DNA from: Chrysopilus asiliformis
Taxonomy: Eukaryota; Arthropoda; Insecta; Diptera; Rhagionidae
Direction of reading: 5' to 3'
Assembly (NCBI GenBank): GCA_964034945.1
Contig: OZ035962.1
Location: 108,515,534 to 108,579,533, forward strand
DNA: 64,000 nucleotides
Part shown: one piece after another, positions 1 through 11,519 of the stretch
How positions within the stretch are numbered: the stretch's first letter is position 1
How the letters are laid out: every line of letters begins with the position of its first letter
The notes under the pieces: model-generated
Told to the model about the DNA's origin: nothing
The model's database searches: none
Seen by the model: the letters and a program-made list of their open reading frames with translations, nothing else
Translations under genes and position numbers: made by a program

Positions 1-1727
1 TATTAATAAAACTTGAGTAATGTCAACGGCCATAAAACAATGTTGACGCAACAGAGGCCCAGAAAAGTGTGTCACAATATGTACGAAATGAAAGAAAATT
101 CGTTGCTATAAATTTATTGATTTTTTGCAGTGTTTTCCTATGAGAATTTACTCAGCCGGCAATTGTTTTATTAATACAAATCCGACATGTTATGTTTTTC
201 AGTCGCTTTTCTTAGTTTCCTTACACAAACATCTTCTAATTATTGTCATTTAAATTTACCGAAGATATGAAGATTCAGAGCTATTTTAAGCGAAATTCCC
301 AAAATCGCAATCGCGAAAATTTAAAACGAGAGAACGAATAAGAAAATTTCTGCCAGTCAGATTTTAAAGATGTCAACAAGTTTGAAAAACGTCTGATCGC
401 AATATTTTTGACGGATTTTTATGTCGACTTTCTCAATAAGTCAACTGGGCGAATTTCAAGATAATTCGTTGCAGTGCAAGAATCTCGTCTTGTGCATAAG
501 TTGTGGATTTTTCTGCGAGAAACTCATTCCGATCGCAGTTGCAAAAGAGCACAAGTAACACTTTGGGTGTTCAAACGACGCAAATAAATATTGGTCGGGG
601 CTTGCGGGTTAGCGAATGTTTGCGGCAACGGAGATACAGCGATTTACTAAATGCACTTCGAGTTGCACAGTTTCAATGTTTTGGATGTCAAGGCTATCCG
701 CATTGAAAATGAAATTCAGACGTCAAACAGTGGAAAACGTCGGATTAGATTAGAATTGAGTAAGAATGAAACTGCAAGGAAAGCGACAACAACAACAACA
801 ACGAAACGTTAGATTTTCAGCTGTATATGTTGGCGCAAAGTTCAAGTTTCAAATATTTTTCATACTAGTCAGAAAAGCCGAGAGTTTCCGCCAAGTAGTT
901 TTAGTTTTAGAAAAGTTGTTTTTCCTTGTGGTCGGGAGTACAGAAGTATGTAAATGTGAGATTTTTTATAGGCCGTATTTATGTATATTGAGGGCAAAAA
1001 ATGTTAGTTTTTTTTCTTTACAAACTAGTAGAAAATTTACTATCTTTCTTACCCTGCAAATCAGATTTGTAATAGTTTGGAAGATGTTTTTCAGAAATAG
1101 AAAAATAAAATTCATATTTTTGTGGCCAACAAAAATGATAATATGACCTGCTTTCCATTTCAGATGTGGTATAATATTTGTTATTTTCTAGAAATTTCAC
1201 TCATTTGTTGGTCAAAAATAATACTCATTTCAATAAATATCTTGCCTTGTAAGTTTTGGGATTACTCACATAAGACCGCAATTATTGTAAGCATCATTTC
1301 CATATAGCTTTGTGCTACAATTATGATAAAACTTATCCTTGACTTCATTTCAGACTTTTAAATACTTTATCACTTCTTTGCCACCACAACCTAGATGCTT
1401 GGAAAAACCCATCGGTTAACCCATTTTTTTTACTGATATTCAATGTTATATTTGGTTAACGGCTCTAAAAATCGTTTTGTTAGTATTTAGTTCAACAGCA
1501 ATTCATCTGCAACCTTTTACTCAATGAAAAACCTTAAGTGAAAGCTTCGATCATGCAGTTTTTGCCGTGGAAAATGACATATTTTCAGCATTAAACATAA
1601 GAAAGCCTGCAAAGATGAAAGTGTATTACCTGTCGCAAACTTTTGCAATGTGAATCAAAATTTAGCCAAAACGCGTCTGACGAAAGTCGCTGGCTTTCAA
1701 AATATGCCCCTACCTGGTTGTTCCTAT
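1..1727. other. AT-rich stretch, no gene recognised
   Basis: No open frame here resembles a known protein. Positions 480-825 are less AT-rich and contain a CAA-repeat run just before a possible acceptor, which resembles an insect 5' untranslated exon. A GTATGT donor-like site lies near 945. This is only a possibility; no transcript evidence is visible. Confidence 0.3.
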
Positions 1728-1731
1728 TTAA

Positions 1732-2006
1732 CCCTCCGTCTACCATTGGGGTCAATTTGACCCCACAGCGATACAATTTTTCTCTAATTCTAGCCGTAAT
1801 AGTTTTTGGACTTTGTAACTTCTTGACATTGTTTCTTTAAAAATTCTTCATTGTATTTTGCTGGAATCTATTGACATTATTGAAGTTTTTTCTAAGCGTA
1901 CTCAAGCATTTTCAATAACAACTAAAGCAAAATGGCTTATTACCGATTGGGGTCTAATTGACCCCAACGGTAGTTCTAGCAGGTTTTTTTTTCGGTAGAC
2001 GGAGGG
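1732..2006. mobile_element. TTAA-flanked miniature transposon (piggyBac-like)
   Basis: The ends are a clear inverted repeat, CCCTCCGTCTACC at the left and GGTAGACGGAGGG at the right, and each is flanked by TTAA (1728-1731 and 2007-2010). TTAA duplication is the hallmark of piggyBac-type transposons. Near each end is a short palindromic word of the form GGGGTC-N-GACCCC. There is no coding capacity, so it is non-autonomous. The superfamily is inferred from the target site alone. Confidence 0.8.
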
Positions 2007-2229
2007 TTAACTCTTAGATCCCTAAAAGAATTCTTCAGATGCGAAATGTTACTAAAATTATGTTTTTCCTCACGGGACTGTCCAAAAAATACGTCAAGAT
2101 TATTTTAATGTCTTCGGACCCTCTGCCTTGCCACAGTTTTTTGTGAGTTTATTACCGTAGCCACACTATCGCAGACCCTCCCTCCCCCCTCCCTTTCCTA
2201 AATTAACGTTTCTCACGATTCATCTTTCC

Positions 2230-2330
2230 AGTTACCTGCTCCTACAATTTCACATGGAATACAACATTTGTAAGGTTTTTGGTGCACGCCATCAGCAGGA
2301 AATACTGGAACAAAACAAATGTACAGGAGC
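2230..2330 (-). repeat. Fragment resembling 31690-31790
   Basis: About 65 bp around a shared block (ACAACATTTGTAAGGTTTTT) align with the region 31700-31775. The second copy lies in a short minus-strand open frame. Either a coding sequence was duplicated or both are pieces of an unidentified repeat. The upstream sequence at 2076-2100 also belongs to a dispersed word family (GACTGTCCATAAAATACGT). Confidence 0.4.
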
Positions 2331-2687
2331 TTAACTCGCAACAGGATGGGAAAAGGGCTCAAAGATTTAGTGTCCCACGAAGAGTGATGGCTTAAAAAAC
2401 GTCTTCACTTTTGTGGTTTTAAGTTTTGTGTGGAGGTCAAAAGATTTTATAAATATTTTAATTTTTAGGAGCATACACAAATGTTTCGCCGCGGGTCCAA
2501 ATTTTCAATTACAGGTTTAGTACAGCCCGACTGAAATTTCGGTTTCACTTTCAATTTCGGCCTGTTTCGGCCACTAGAGTTTCGGTTTTGGTTTCTTTTT
2601 TTTAATTAAAATAATGTTGGAATCAAAAATAAATTCGTTTTTCGAAAAAATGAAAAACAAAATGTGAAGAAAAAGTTTTTCTATCAA

Positions 2688-3577
2688 CCCTCTAGCCGGA
2701 ATGCCCGCCTAACCTCCGTTGCACACTTCAGCTAAGCGAGCTCAACTACGTGAGCTAAGTTTCTCGCTGAAAGTAAAATCCTTTGCATTTACATTGGTGA
2801 CCGCACACTTCAGCGAAACTATGAAACTACGTCGCCTAGTCATGGGCGACACGGACTAAGCTCGCTCGCGTAGTTCAGACCTCAACCATAGTTTATACTA
2901 GTTAGGAAACGTAGGGCTTTTTACGTGTACCTACGTTGGAGTAAAGATAACCGATATACTCTGGACGCGGTTTTTCTTTCTTTCCTATGCGTAAATTACC
3001 AACAAAACACAACACATGTAAAACCTAGCCATATTTTCATACACCACCAACACATGCAATTTTCCGACAGCGGGACGTTTCCTAACTAGTTAAACTATGC
3101 CTCAACTACGCGAACGACTTCGCTGACACTCACATATACATACTTTCGGCGTTTTACAGTGTAGAATCGGTGTTTTCAAAAGTGTAGTATTTTGTGGACA
3201 TAAATGTGTAAGTGCCAATTGCATTTGGACTGGAAAACGTGAATAATTTTACCGAAAATATCGCCGCGTAGCTTAGCTCAAGTGTGCAACGAGGTGAGCT
3301 AACCCAGCTAAGCTATGTAACAATAGCTAGCCTCGCTCACATAGCTTAGCTGAAGTGTGCAACGGGAGTAAAGGCGGGCTTCAGGGATTTCGCTTGTGTA
3401 TAACGGGTAACAATTTTAATCGCCGGAAATCGCCGGAACGTGTTACACTGACTTTTGTAAGTTATCGCTTTACATGCTGGAAAAAATTTAACCCTGTACG
3501 TTGTCTTGGTTACGGTCTGTCGCAAGTTGAAAGTCATATTTTGGTGATTTTTTTTCGGAAATATTCCGGTTAGAGGG
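2688..3577. mobile_element. Outer TTAA-type miniature element, carrying a nested insertion
   Basis: The left end CCCTCTAGCCGGAAT and the right end ATTCCGGTTAGAGGG form a terminal inverted repeat. The right flank is TTAA (3578-3581); the left flank is TCAA (2684-2687), one base off. A second element (2713-3368) sits inside it. Removing the inner element rejoins a perfect palindrome, GCCCGCC-TAA-GGCGGGC with one A, which supports the nesting order. Confidence 0.7.
2713..3368. mobile_element. Foldback element with TAA target duplication
   Basis: The arms are CCTCCGTTGCACACTTCAG at the left and its near-exact complement ending GTGCAACGGGAG at the right, flanked by TAA on both sides (2710-2712 and 3369-3371). 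A second inner inverted repeat (GTTAGGAAACGT near 2900 and ACGTTTCCTAACTAGTT near 3073-3090) makes most of the element able to fold back. There is no open frame. A 3-bp TAA target duplication is typical of PIF/Harbinger-type elements, so that superfamily is my inference. Confidence 0.75.
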
Positions 3578-3581
3578 TTAA

Positions 3582-5354
3582 GAAACGCTGAGACAACTCC
3601 TTATGAATGTAATTTTTAAAAAATATCGATATTTAAAGCTTTTTTTAAACAACTTTAAATTAGTTATTGGAAACCATCAATTTCAGACATGAATCATAAA
3701 TCGTTTTCAAAGATTAGAAAAGAATTTTTTCTATTAATGTATTTTTAATTGGTTTCAGTGTGTAATTAAAATTTACCACGACATTTTCCAAAAAACTTTA
3801 ATGGAGATATTGCTTAGGGTTACCGACCAGATTGCCTGGTAAGAAAACCACCCGGTCTGCCCTAAATTACATAAATTTAGTGTTAACCACTGCTGGTGTT
3901 ACAAAATAGTTACCATGTAGTATTTAATTATTACACCCTACTATACAGGGTAAAAATAATAAACGAAGAAAAGATGATTATCAAATTATATTTGTCCATT
4001 TTGCCACATAATTGGGTTAATCCCACTTCACACACCCTTCTTAAGTTTTAGCCAAGGGTGAATTGTACCATAGGCTGGGCCATCAAGTTTTATTGATTGG
4101 TGTTGGATGTGGGAAATCCCAAACATATTAATGAATAAGTATGAAAGCTCTGCTATGTTTAGGCCGAATGTGTTTTCCTTTATCCCAAATAAATTGAAAG
4201 GCAATTTATTTTCGATTTTTTTTTCTCATCTTATTTTGTTGAATTTATTTTTACTTTTTTTGGAGGGGATTCGAACGACATTTAGGAAGCTGTCAAAATA
4301 AAGATTATTTATGTTAGATAATTTCGCATTAAAGTAAAATAACACTATTTCCATCGCCTATGAAATAGCTGTATCATGAAAAGGGACATCCAAATGTCCC
4401 AAAGCTTTTTTTCAGATATTTTTTATGACTCTTGTCTTTATCGTCGGTTGCTTACGACATAGAAGAAAAAAATTTCCCTTGATCCTAATTGACGTAGGCA
4501 AAGGGCCGTTAAAAAGATATTTTCCCATGATAAGAAAACATCTGCTTCTGTTGTCCCTATATAGGAGCCAAAATCAATTTAAATTCTTATGGCCACTTTA
4601 AGGTTTAACCGTTTATAGTTTTCAAAGAAAGAAAAAAAAAGGATTTTGGTAACCACTTACTTATTTAGAATAGCAAAGCAGGAGAAATTTGTTTAGCGTG
4701 GCTTAAGTCTCTGGAAATTATCCTTCCGGGCAACATCAAAATAATAATATTATCCGGAATATAAAATAGAATGTAAAATAGCAAAAATACTTTTGCCATG
4801 TTGTCCGGAATCTGAGAAAATGTGTTTTCATGGATATCAAAATCTTTCTGGAATATTTGATGGAATATTTGAACAGGTCTGTGGTATTTGAGTTATTTTT
4901 ATGATTTCTTAACATATTGTCCTAGGAAAATATTCCTAATTTAATAAAGTTTCTATTTGTGCTAATATACAAGTGAAAAATGTGGCTTTGAACAAACTAC
5001 AAATTCTCAAACAAGTTTATTAAATTGACATTTTTACTGAGATTGTTTTTGCAATTATTATTATGGTAATTAAAATAACTGAAATAGGTTTCAAATTAAA
5101 AAAAATCTTTTCTTTATGACTGTCCATAAAATATGTCACATTTGGGGGAAGGGATGGGACACCCGCGGTAATTCCACGACGGTACGATAAAGTTTGTAAG
5201 GTCCATACAAGAAATCGCAAAAAAGCTTGCTATGGGGGGTTCCAAAGGTGGAAAATCAAATCAGCGTTACGTTATGGATAGCCTCCTTTATAAATAATTA
5301 CCTAGTATGACTTTTAATTTTTTGCTAAAGAGTTGTTCATAAAATACTTGATCA
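3582..5354. other. No gene seen
   Basis: AT-rich sequence without a convincing coding frame. Positions 5105-5215 carry the dispersed word GACTGTCCATAAAATATGTCAC, also seen with changes near 2076, 15976, 48699 and 53607. Confidence 0.4.
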
Positions 5355-5671
5355 TCATACAAATATATAAAAATGAGTTGGTGTCTGTCTGTCTGTATGT
5401 CTGTTTCTCGTTCACGCAAAAACGGCTGAACCGATTGACTTGAAATTTGGCATGAGTGTCTGTGGTAGTTCTGGTTCCAACATAGGCATACGGAAAAGTA
5501 GCGCAAGGGGTGGGGGGAGCAAGGGGAGGGGGTAAAGTGATTTCGAAACTTAGTTTTTGCGCTATGTTATTCTTTCGCGGGGAAACTACTGAACCGATTG
5601 GCCTGAAGTTTAACTCCAACATAGACCATAAAAAAAGTTTGAAAAAACTTAACCCGGCAACGACGTGCTAG
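5355..5671 (+). mobile_element. Non-autonomous Helitron, family 1
   Basis: The 5' end begins TCATACAAATATATAAAAATG after an A and runs into a CTGT microsatellite. The 3' end has the family hairpin region, here mutated (CCCGGCAACGACGTG), and stops at CTAG followed by T. Start TC, a subterminal hairpin, CTRR end and insertion between A and T are standard Helitron features. The internal blocks that look like open frames ([11 protein letters not shown] and similar) recur in all copies and are repeat artefacts, not genes. Confidence 0.75.
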
Positions 5672-7418
5672 TTCAAAATAAAAATAAAAAACCTCAACTC
5701 CTGGCGTTTTAAAAGCAGCAACATGATACAAAATAGAAAATACTAAAATTTGTTGAATTTTTTCACATTTTTAAGTAAATACTTCCGAAAGAACTGCCAA
5801 CAATTATATTCGCTTGGAGTACATTAATTTTATGATGCGCCACTGAATACAAAAATATTTTAGGACAGCAGTCTTCAAAACTCAACATCAGCAAAAAAAA
5901 AATGTCTTCACTTAAAGATATTTATCTTGCAATGTCACACATTTTGATTGTAATCGTAAAGTGTTCGTCAGTAAAATTTATTTTTTTAGGAATATTTTAT
6001 TCGCTGTTATTTAATTTAAATTTGCATTTTTCGTAATTTTTTGTACTCCGAAGTAAAAAAAAAAGAGAAGTGGAAGTAATTAAAGTATTTTTTTTAAATG
6101 AAATTTTTAATCATTCCCACTGATAAAAGTAAAGAAAATTCTTATGGGGGTAGCAAACAAATCTTTAACCACAGAGTCGTTACTCAGTTTTTATTGATAA
6201 TTTCTTGTATCTTCAATCCCAATTAAATCAGAACGAATTTATTGAAGATGTTTTTGCGTATGCCTTTGTATGTGGAAAGAAATCATTTGCATTATTAATA
6301 AATTCAGGCAAACAATTGATAGTCCTTTGCGAATCACTTAATATTTATGAGAACGCAATATCGAAACACTGTTGAACCATTAAGAATATGCAATTCCCGC
6401 GTAAATGTGCGAGTGAACAAAAAGGGATTTAATCCGCAAGTATAATTAATAGCCGCCAAAATAACCCCAACATTTTGTCTTGCAATCAGAAACAAGTTGC
6501 TCGTTATGTTATGTGCGAGTACTCGGGTGTTAGTAATCTTTCTTATACTATTTCGATTGCGTTTTCTTAGTAGTAACAGTGAAATATGTGTAAGATGTTG
6601 GCGTTTTCTTTGAAGACGGAACTTTTATTACACTAAAAATATATTGAGAATGCTTTGCTAATGTCAGAGAATCGCTTATTCAGTACAATTTTAGCAGCAT
6701 CATAGCTGTTGGTATGAAATTTGCGATGTTCATTTATCATGGAGTTGCTCTTTTGGCTTCGCACGTTTAGTTCTCGTGTGTTCATTCTGTTCCATCGAAG
6801 ATATATGAAGTGGCCGCATTATGCGGTGTAGGAGCAGTTAAGGCGTTTGTAGGCACTAAGAGGATCCGAAATCGATCGAAATAAATCTTTTTGAATGTTT
6901 AAGACTTCATTTAAATAACCTCACAGTACAGAATCCTTCATTAAAGGAAAATGATTGGCCTCGGGGCGCACGCAACGCCGACGACGACTCCTTTTCCTGC
7001 CTGTTTCCCAAGAAAGAGGCTCTTTCTTGGTATCTCGAAAATATCTTTTGGGAAAATATTTCCGAGTGGCTGTATTTCATTTCTGGGTTCAGTTACTTAT
7101 AAGTGGGATTTCGAGCACTTAATTTATAATTCAAAAAAATATTTACTAAATAATTTCTTCGGGTCTAATTGAAATGGAAATGTGCATATTTTCAGAAATA
7201 TCACATCAAAATTTGATAAAAAAAGACTGAAAGTTACCAATGCGGCTTTCAGTGAGTTTAAATTTCTCTTATTTGTGGTATAATTGTATATTTGTGGTCC
7301 AAGCAGTTTAAGAAATAAATAAAGTAAACCATAGTGTTAGCGATTGATACAGTCATATGTCATAAGTCAAGAAATGTGAATTTTCAGAAGACACTTTTTA
7401 AAGTTTGTATAGCGTGAT
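5672..7418. other. No gene seen
   Basis: AT-rich. The small open frame at 6951-7172 has no recognisable domain. Nothing else is supported. Confidence 0.4.
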
Positions 7419-7926
7419 TATACCCGTATGGTGAAACCAAAGGGTATATTAACTCTGCTTTACCGTTTGTAACGCCAAGATCCCGTCATCACACACAAAA
7501 ATGAATTACACCAGTGTGTTTAGAATGATAAAAAAAAGTTGAATTTTGCATGTCCGTCCGTTCGTACGTTTGTCCGTCCGTCTGTCCATCTGTGGCGCGG
7601 ATTGCGGGCGTACGGATTGAGTTAGAGACTTGAAAGTTCGTTAATTTGCAAAAGGGGGTACCCCCCATACGAACGAAAACGGTTTTTGTGAATATCTCAA
7701 AAACGGTGCATCTTATCAAAAAAGTGCAAGAACAAAAGTTATTTAGGATATGATTCTACATAAAACTCCCATACATCAAAATCGGATTGGAATAAATTTT
7801 AAAAAATCTTATTGGAAAGTTTGACTTCAAGTGGAATTTTGGTACAACTGTTCGAATTTTGATACGAATATCACCATACGGGTCTCCAATGATTGCCAGA
7901 TTGACAATTATAGCTTTTGTTATGTT
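7419..7926 (+). mobile_element. DINE-like (Helentron-associated) element, copy 1
   Basis: It begins TATACCCGTATGGTGAAACC and soon repeats GGGTATA. The middle is a GTCC/GTCT microsatellite (about 7550-7590). Near the 3' end an inverted copy of the start (CACCATACGGGT) is followed by the small hairpin region TTGCCAGATTGACAA and the tail TATAGCTTTTGTTATG. Subterminal inverted repeats, an internal microsatellite and a 3' hairpin match the architecture of Drosophila DINE-1/HINE elements. The family name is an inference from structure. Confidence 0.7.
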
Positions 7927-8018
7927 TAAAGTTTGGATTGCGTGATTTTGTACTAAATTCTGTGAGTACAAACATGTTACAAATTCTTTCCCGTGGTGAC
8001 TATTTCTTGTAGAGCTAA

Positions 8019-8392
8019 AGGTGCCGCTCCACATGAGAGTAAATGCCGGCGAGAACCTCTCGATAGCAGCTACTCGCAAATGGACACGTCTCTGAGAATC
8101 GCTCGCAGAAACTCACAAAAACTCGCAAGCTAGTTTCTGCGAGTTGTCAAAAGTGATTCTACTCTCTAGTCGACATGCACCCACTGAACTCTCGGAGAGT
8201 AGCTCGCCAGCTACGAACAGCGTTTGAATTTCGCTAGTAGCTCTCGAGAACGCTAGAAGCTAGAAGCTCGATTTCGCTAGTAGCGATAGAAAAATCGCCG
8301 AAATTAACTCTCAAATGGAAATAATCCTGCGAGTAATGCTCGAGAGTTTTTTAGAGTTACTCGCATATTTACTCTCATGTGGAGCGGCACCT
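8019..8392. mobile_element. Foldback element with TAA target duplication
   Basis: The left arm AGGTGCCGCTCCACATGAGA and its right complement ending GCGGCACCT are flanked by TAA (8016-8018 and 8393-8395). The interior is built of many short variants of CTCGCAGA/TAGCTCTCGAG words, so the whole 374 bp can pair. No coding frame. Confidence 0.8.
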
Positions 8393-8395
8393 TAA

Positions 8396-8576
8396 AGGCG
8401 CCTCCACACGTTCAATGTTACTTGACAATTTTACTTGAATGACTCATGTTTCAAGTAACATTGATCGTTTGGATGCTCTTCAATGTTACGTTTGCAGGCA
8501 ATTTCCATCAATGTTACTTGACGAAAATTTTCATCAATAATACTTGTCAAGTAACATTGAACGTGTGGAGGCTCCT
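8396..8576. mobile_element. Second TAA foldback element, abutting the first
   Basis: The ends are AGGCGCCTCCACACGTTCAA and TTGAACGTGTGGAGGCTCCT. The left TAA (8393-8395) is the same triplet that ends the neighbour at 8019-8392; the right TAA is 8577-8579. The interior repeats CAATGTTACTTGAC words in both orientations. It is unrelated in body sequence to its neighbour but has the same target and end style. Confidence 0.8.
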
Positions 8577-8579
8577 TAA

Positions 8580-9762
8580 GACGTTTTGTCAGATGAAAGA
8601 ACAAGTCAAAACGAGTAATTCTGCATCATTAACTCAAAATTGTTTCTAAGGAATAAATCTTGATATTTCTACCGATAGTTTAATCATTGACAGGATATTA
8701 TTTTGGTTTTGAAATTTTGAAGGGATTTTGACTTAGTATGCAAAGCCGGAAGCTGACAAAGAGGTGGCCGCCCAGGGCCGCGCCAATGCAAAGAGGTACC
8801 ATCGTCGAAAACTGTATTTGGCGCCCCGTACTTTTTTTTTTTTTTAAAAATGATAAAATCAATTTTTGTGTGTACTTAAAAATTTTACAGACCGACCAGA
8901 GAGACGAAGTTTGTCTCAATTTTCGTTTGTGATTTCTTACTTAAAAATATATCTTAGTTCTTCGGTATGCACCAAAAATTGCGCCGCAGACAAAATATGT
9001 ATAAAAAAATGTATATAGGCAGAAATTATAAAAAAAAAAATCCAACGCAGGAAAAATGTTTGTTTAAGAAATGCATAAAGGTAGAAATTATTGCGCCGCA
9101 GGCTAAAAATTATAAATGCCAAGGTCAAAGACAGGCAATTAGCGTGAAATATTTTATGAGCAGCCCTTAAACATTAAGAAACGGGTACTAAACCATGGGT
9201 TAACCCAAGTTTCTACATCTCTCCTTCCCTCTTAATGCAATTTTAATACCACCTAAAGAAAATTTTTAGCTTTTTTGCCTAGCCGTAGATGCATATGGGA
9301 TGGGGTTGGATCACGAATCGATCATAGGTAAAATTCCTGGCTGGAATTTATTGTTTTTAATTGCCATTACGCTTTTTTGCGCAGTAGGCATTTTAGAGAT
9401 CTAATTCAAATTTCTATCAAATCCGTCTAAAAAAGTTTTAGCAGGTTTTTCTTTGTGCTATTTTTGTGGTGTTTTTGCAAGCTTTCATTGAAATGGTTTT
9501 AAATATTCTTAATTTATGATAATGTCGGGATTTTTTGGGGATTGGTAAATCTTCATAAACAACCAAATTCATTTCAAAGAAAAACTTCTTAAAATTATTT
9601 CTAGACCAATTTGACTTGTAAAATGATGAATTTGATCTGCAATTAGTCAATTTGTTGTTTAAAAGGTTTAATTTGGACTATAAAACCGGTGTAAAAATTT
9701 ATCTAACGTTAAAAACATCCACATTCATTCATTTTTTCCGAAGCCGGCATTCATTTCAAACT
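8580..9762. other. AT-rich stretch with dispersed TGCGCCGCAG words
   Basis: No gene is recognised. TGCGCCGCAG occurs at 8980-8989 and 9092-9101 inside two similar blocks (GTAGAAATTAT/GCAGAAATTAT), so this is part of an old dispersed repeat also seen near 18113, 26851 and 39315. Confidence 0.45.
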
Positions 9763-10052
9763 CCAGGGCACCAATCATGTATTCCGACGAACCTCTGTAT
9801 TTCGACTTCGACGCAGCTTTTAACTCTTGACTTCGCCATATCAGCAGCTTTAAATTTCCTGGAATGAGAGTCAGAATCACCTTTCGATTCATAGTGACGA
9901 TTCCGCGAAATTTCAAGATGCAGATATGGCGAAGTCTAAGTCCAGGACTGTCCCGGATAATCTTGGACGTATGATCACTCTACCTTTAAGAGTCAAAAGC
10001 TGCGTCGAAGTCGAAAGACAGAGACGCGTCGGAATACATGATTGGTGCCCAG
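9763..10052. mobile_element. Palindromic miniature element, copy 1
   Basis: The ends GGGCACCAATCATGTATTCC and the complement ending ATTGGTGCCC enclose about 285 bp whose two halves are partly complementary (the CTTCGCCATATC and GATATGGCGAAG blocks). A second copy is at 11197-11459. Compared with that copy, this one carries an extra block of about 50 bp (9938-9988) flanked by TAA. Confidence 0.7.
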
Positions 10053-11196
10053 GTTTTATTTCTAAGCGCCACTTGTTAGTTAAACTATTAATCCCATGCC
10101 GTGATCATCATAAGCAGAAATGCTATAACTTGATTGAATTAAATCATTGACGAAATTCGCTTGGGAATATCTTACAGTAGTTAATCATTTGTGAAGCTTC
10201 AATAGGAAAATAATTGATGTAAAGTAGCAATTGTGTTTTCATGCGCAGTCACATTTTATTGTAATGTCGTGTATATTCGCATGTACTGTATGTGATTGTT
10301 GAGATAAAGTTAACGCAATAAATCTGCCGTTAATGTGACATAGGTATAAAAACATATACCGGATCGCTACTGCTACCTATACTGCTAGTTAAGCAAAAAC
10401 TTACATGAATCTTGATTTATATACCTACAATTTAACCAAAACAAGTTGTTGGTTTCCAAAAAAGCCACATTATTCACGTAAGATGTGCAAATGGAAAATT
10501 TTCAAGTGTTAAAAATTTGTAAATTTCTATGTTTCTAACAATAAGACGTGGTCGTCGTTGGACGCGACATGAAATCTTAATCAAACTATGAACGCACCTT
10601 GAGAACATTTTCGTACTTTCTTACTTGTATATCGAATTGGATTCAATTCGAATGAAAAAAAAGTAAATTGTATTGGAATCAAGTTATCGACACTTGAAGA
10701 AATTCATTTTATGATATTCACCTGTCCGTCGCATCGGTCGATACGGTTATTATATTTGATTACGTAAAGTCCGTTCAATAATTTTGCCCCTGCCACTGGA
10801 AATGGTAGTTAAATTGAAGTTGGACATGAATTTATGATTTTCAAGAGTGACGCGACTCCGACGTATGATCAGTTATTAGCAACATTTTTATTTATATTCT
10901 CATGAATAATTAATGAAATTGTGTGACTAAGCATCGATTCGGGTATTGCACTTAACTTCTTGTAGACAATCGGCTAAACGCATCAGGCGAATGTGCAAAT
11001 TATGCTTACGTTGTTTGCTGTTTTTAACTGCAGTGAGTTTATTTTTTTTTCAGTGTTTTTACAATATATTGCATCATTATTGGATAACTTAAATCCCATG
11101 AAATGCGTAAGCATAATTATTAATCGAAAGATTTCGTGGTTTCGTGTCAAATTTCTGAATTGTTTTGATCAAATTAAAGGCTTTTCCAATTTAAAA
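10053..11196. other. No gene seen
   Basis: AT-rich intervening sequence with no recognisable coding frame or repeat. Confidence 0.4.
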
Positions 11197-11459
11197 CAGG
11201 GCACCAATCATGTATTCCGACGGGTCTCTGTCTTTCGACTTAGACGCAGCTTTTAACTCTTGACCTCGCCATATCTGGAGCTTGAAATTTCGCGGAATCG
11301 TCACTATGAATCGAAACGTGATTCGGACTGTCACTCCAGAAAATTTGAAGCTGCTGATATGGCGAAGTCAAGAATCAAAAGCTGAATCGAAGTAGAAAGA
11401 CAGAGACGCGTCGAGATACATGATTCCAGATACATGATTCCAGATACATGAGTCCTGGG
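11197..11459. mobile_element. Palindromic miniature element, copy 2
   Basis: It starts CAGGGCACCAATCATGTATT and shares the complementary CGCCATATC/GATATGGCG interior with the element at 9763-10052. The right end has decayed into a short tandem of TACATGATTCCAGA. The TAA-flanked 47-bp block follows directly outside at 11464-11515. Confidence 0.65.
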
Positions 11460-11519
11460 TCTAAGTCCAGGACTGTCCCGGATAATCCTGGACGTATGAT
11501 CACTCTACCTTTAAACTAC

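Noticed and set aside
503..1146. Two overlapping open frames on the + strand as genes
   Set aside because: No domain and poor composition; the CAA-rich part looks like untranslated exon sequence at best.
4255..4285. tRNA 3' part (GTTCGAATCCC on the minus strand)
   Set aside because: The bases around the TTCGAAT loop do not form a T stem, and no acceptor or anticodon arm is present.
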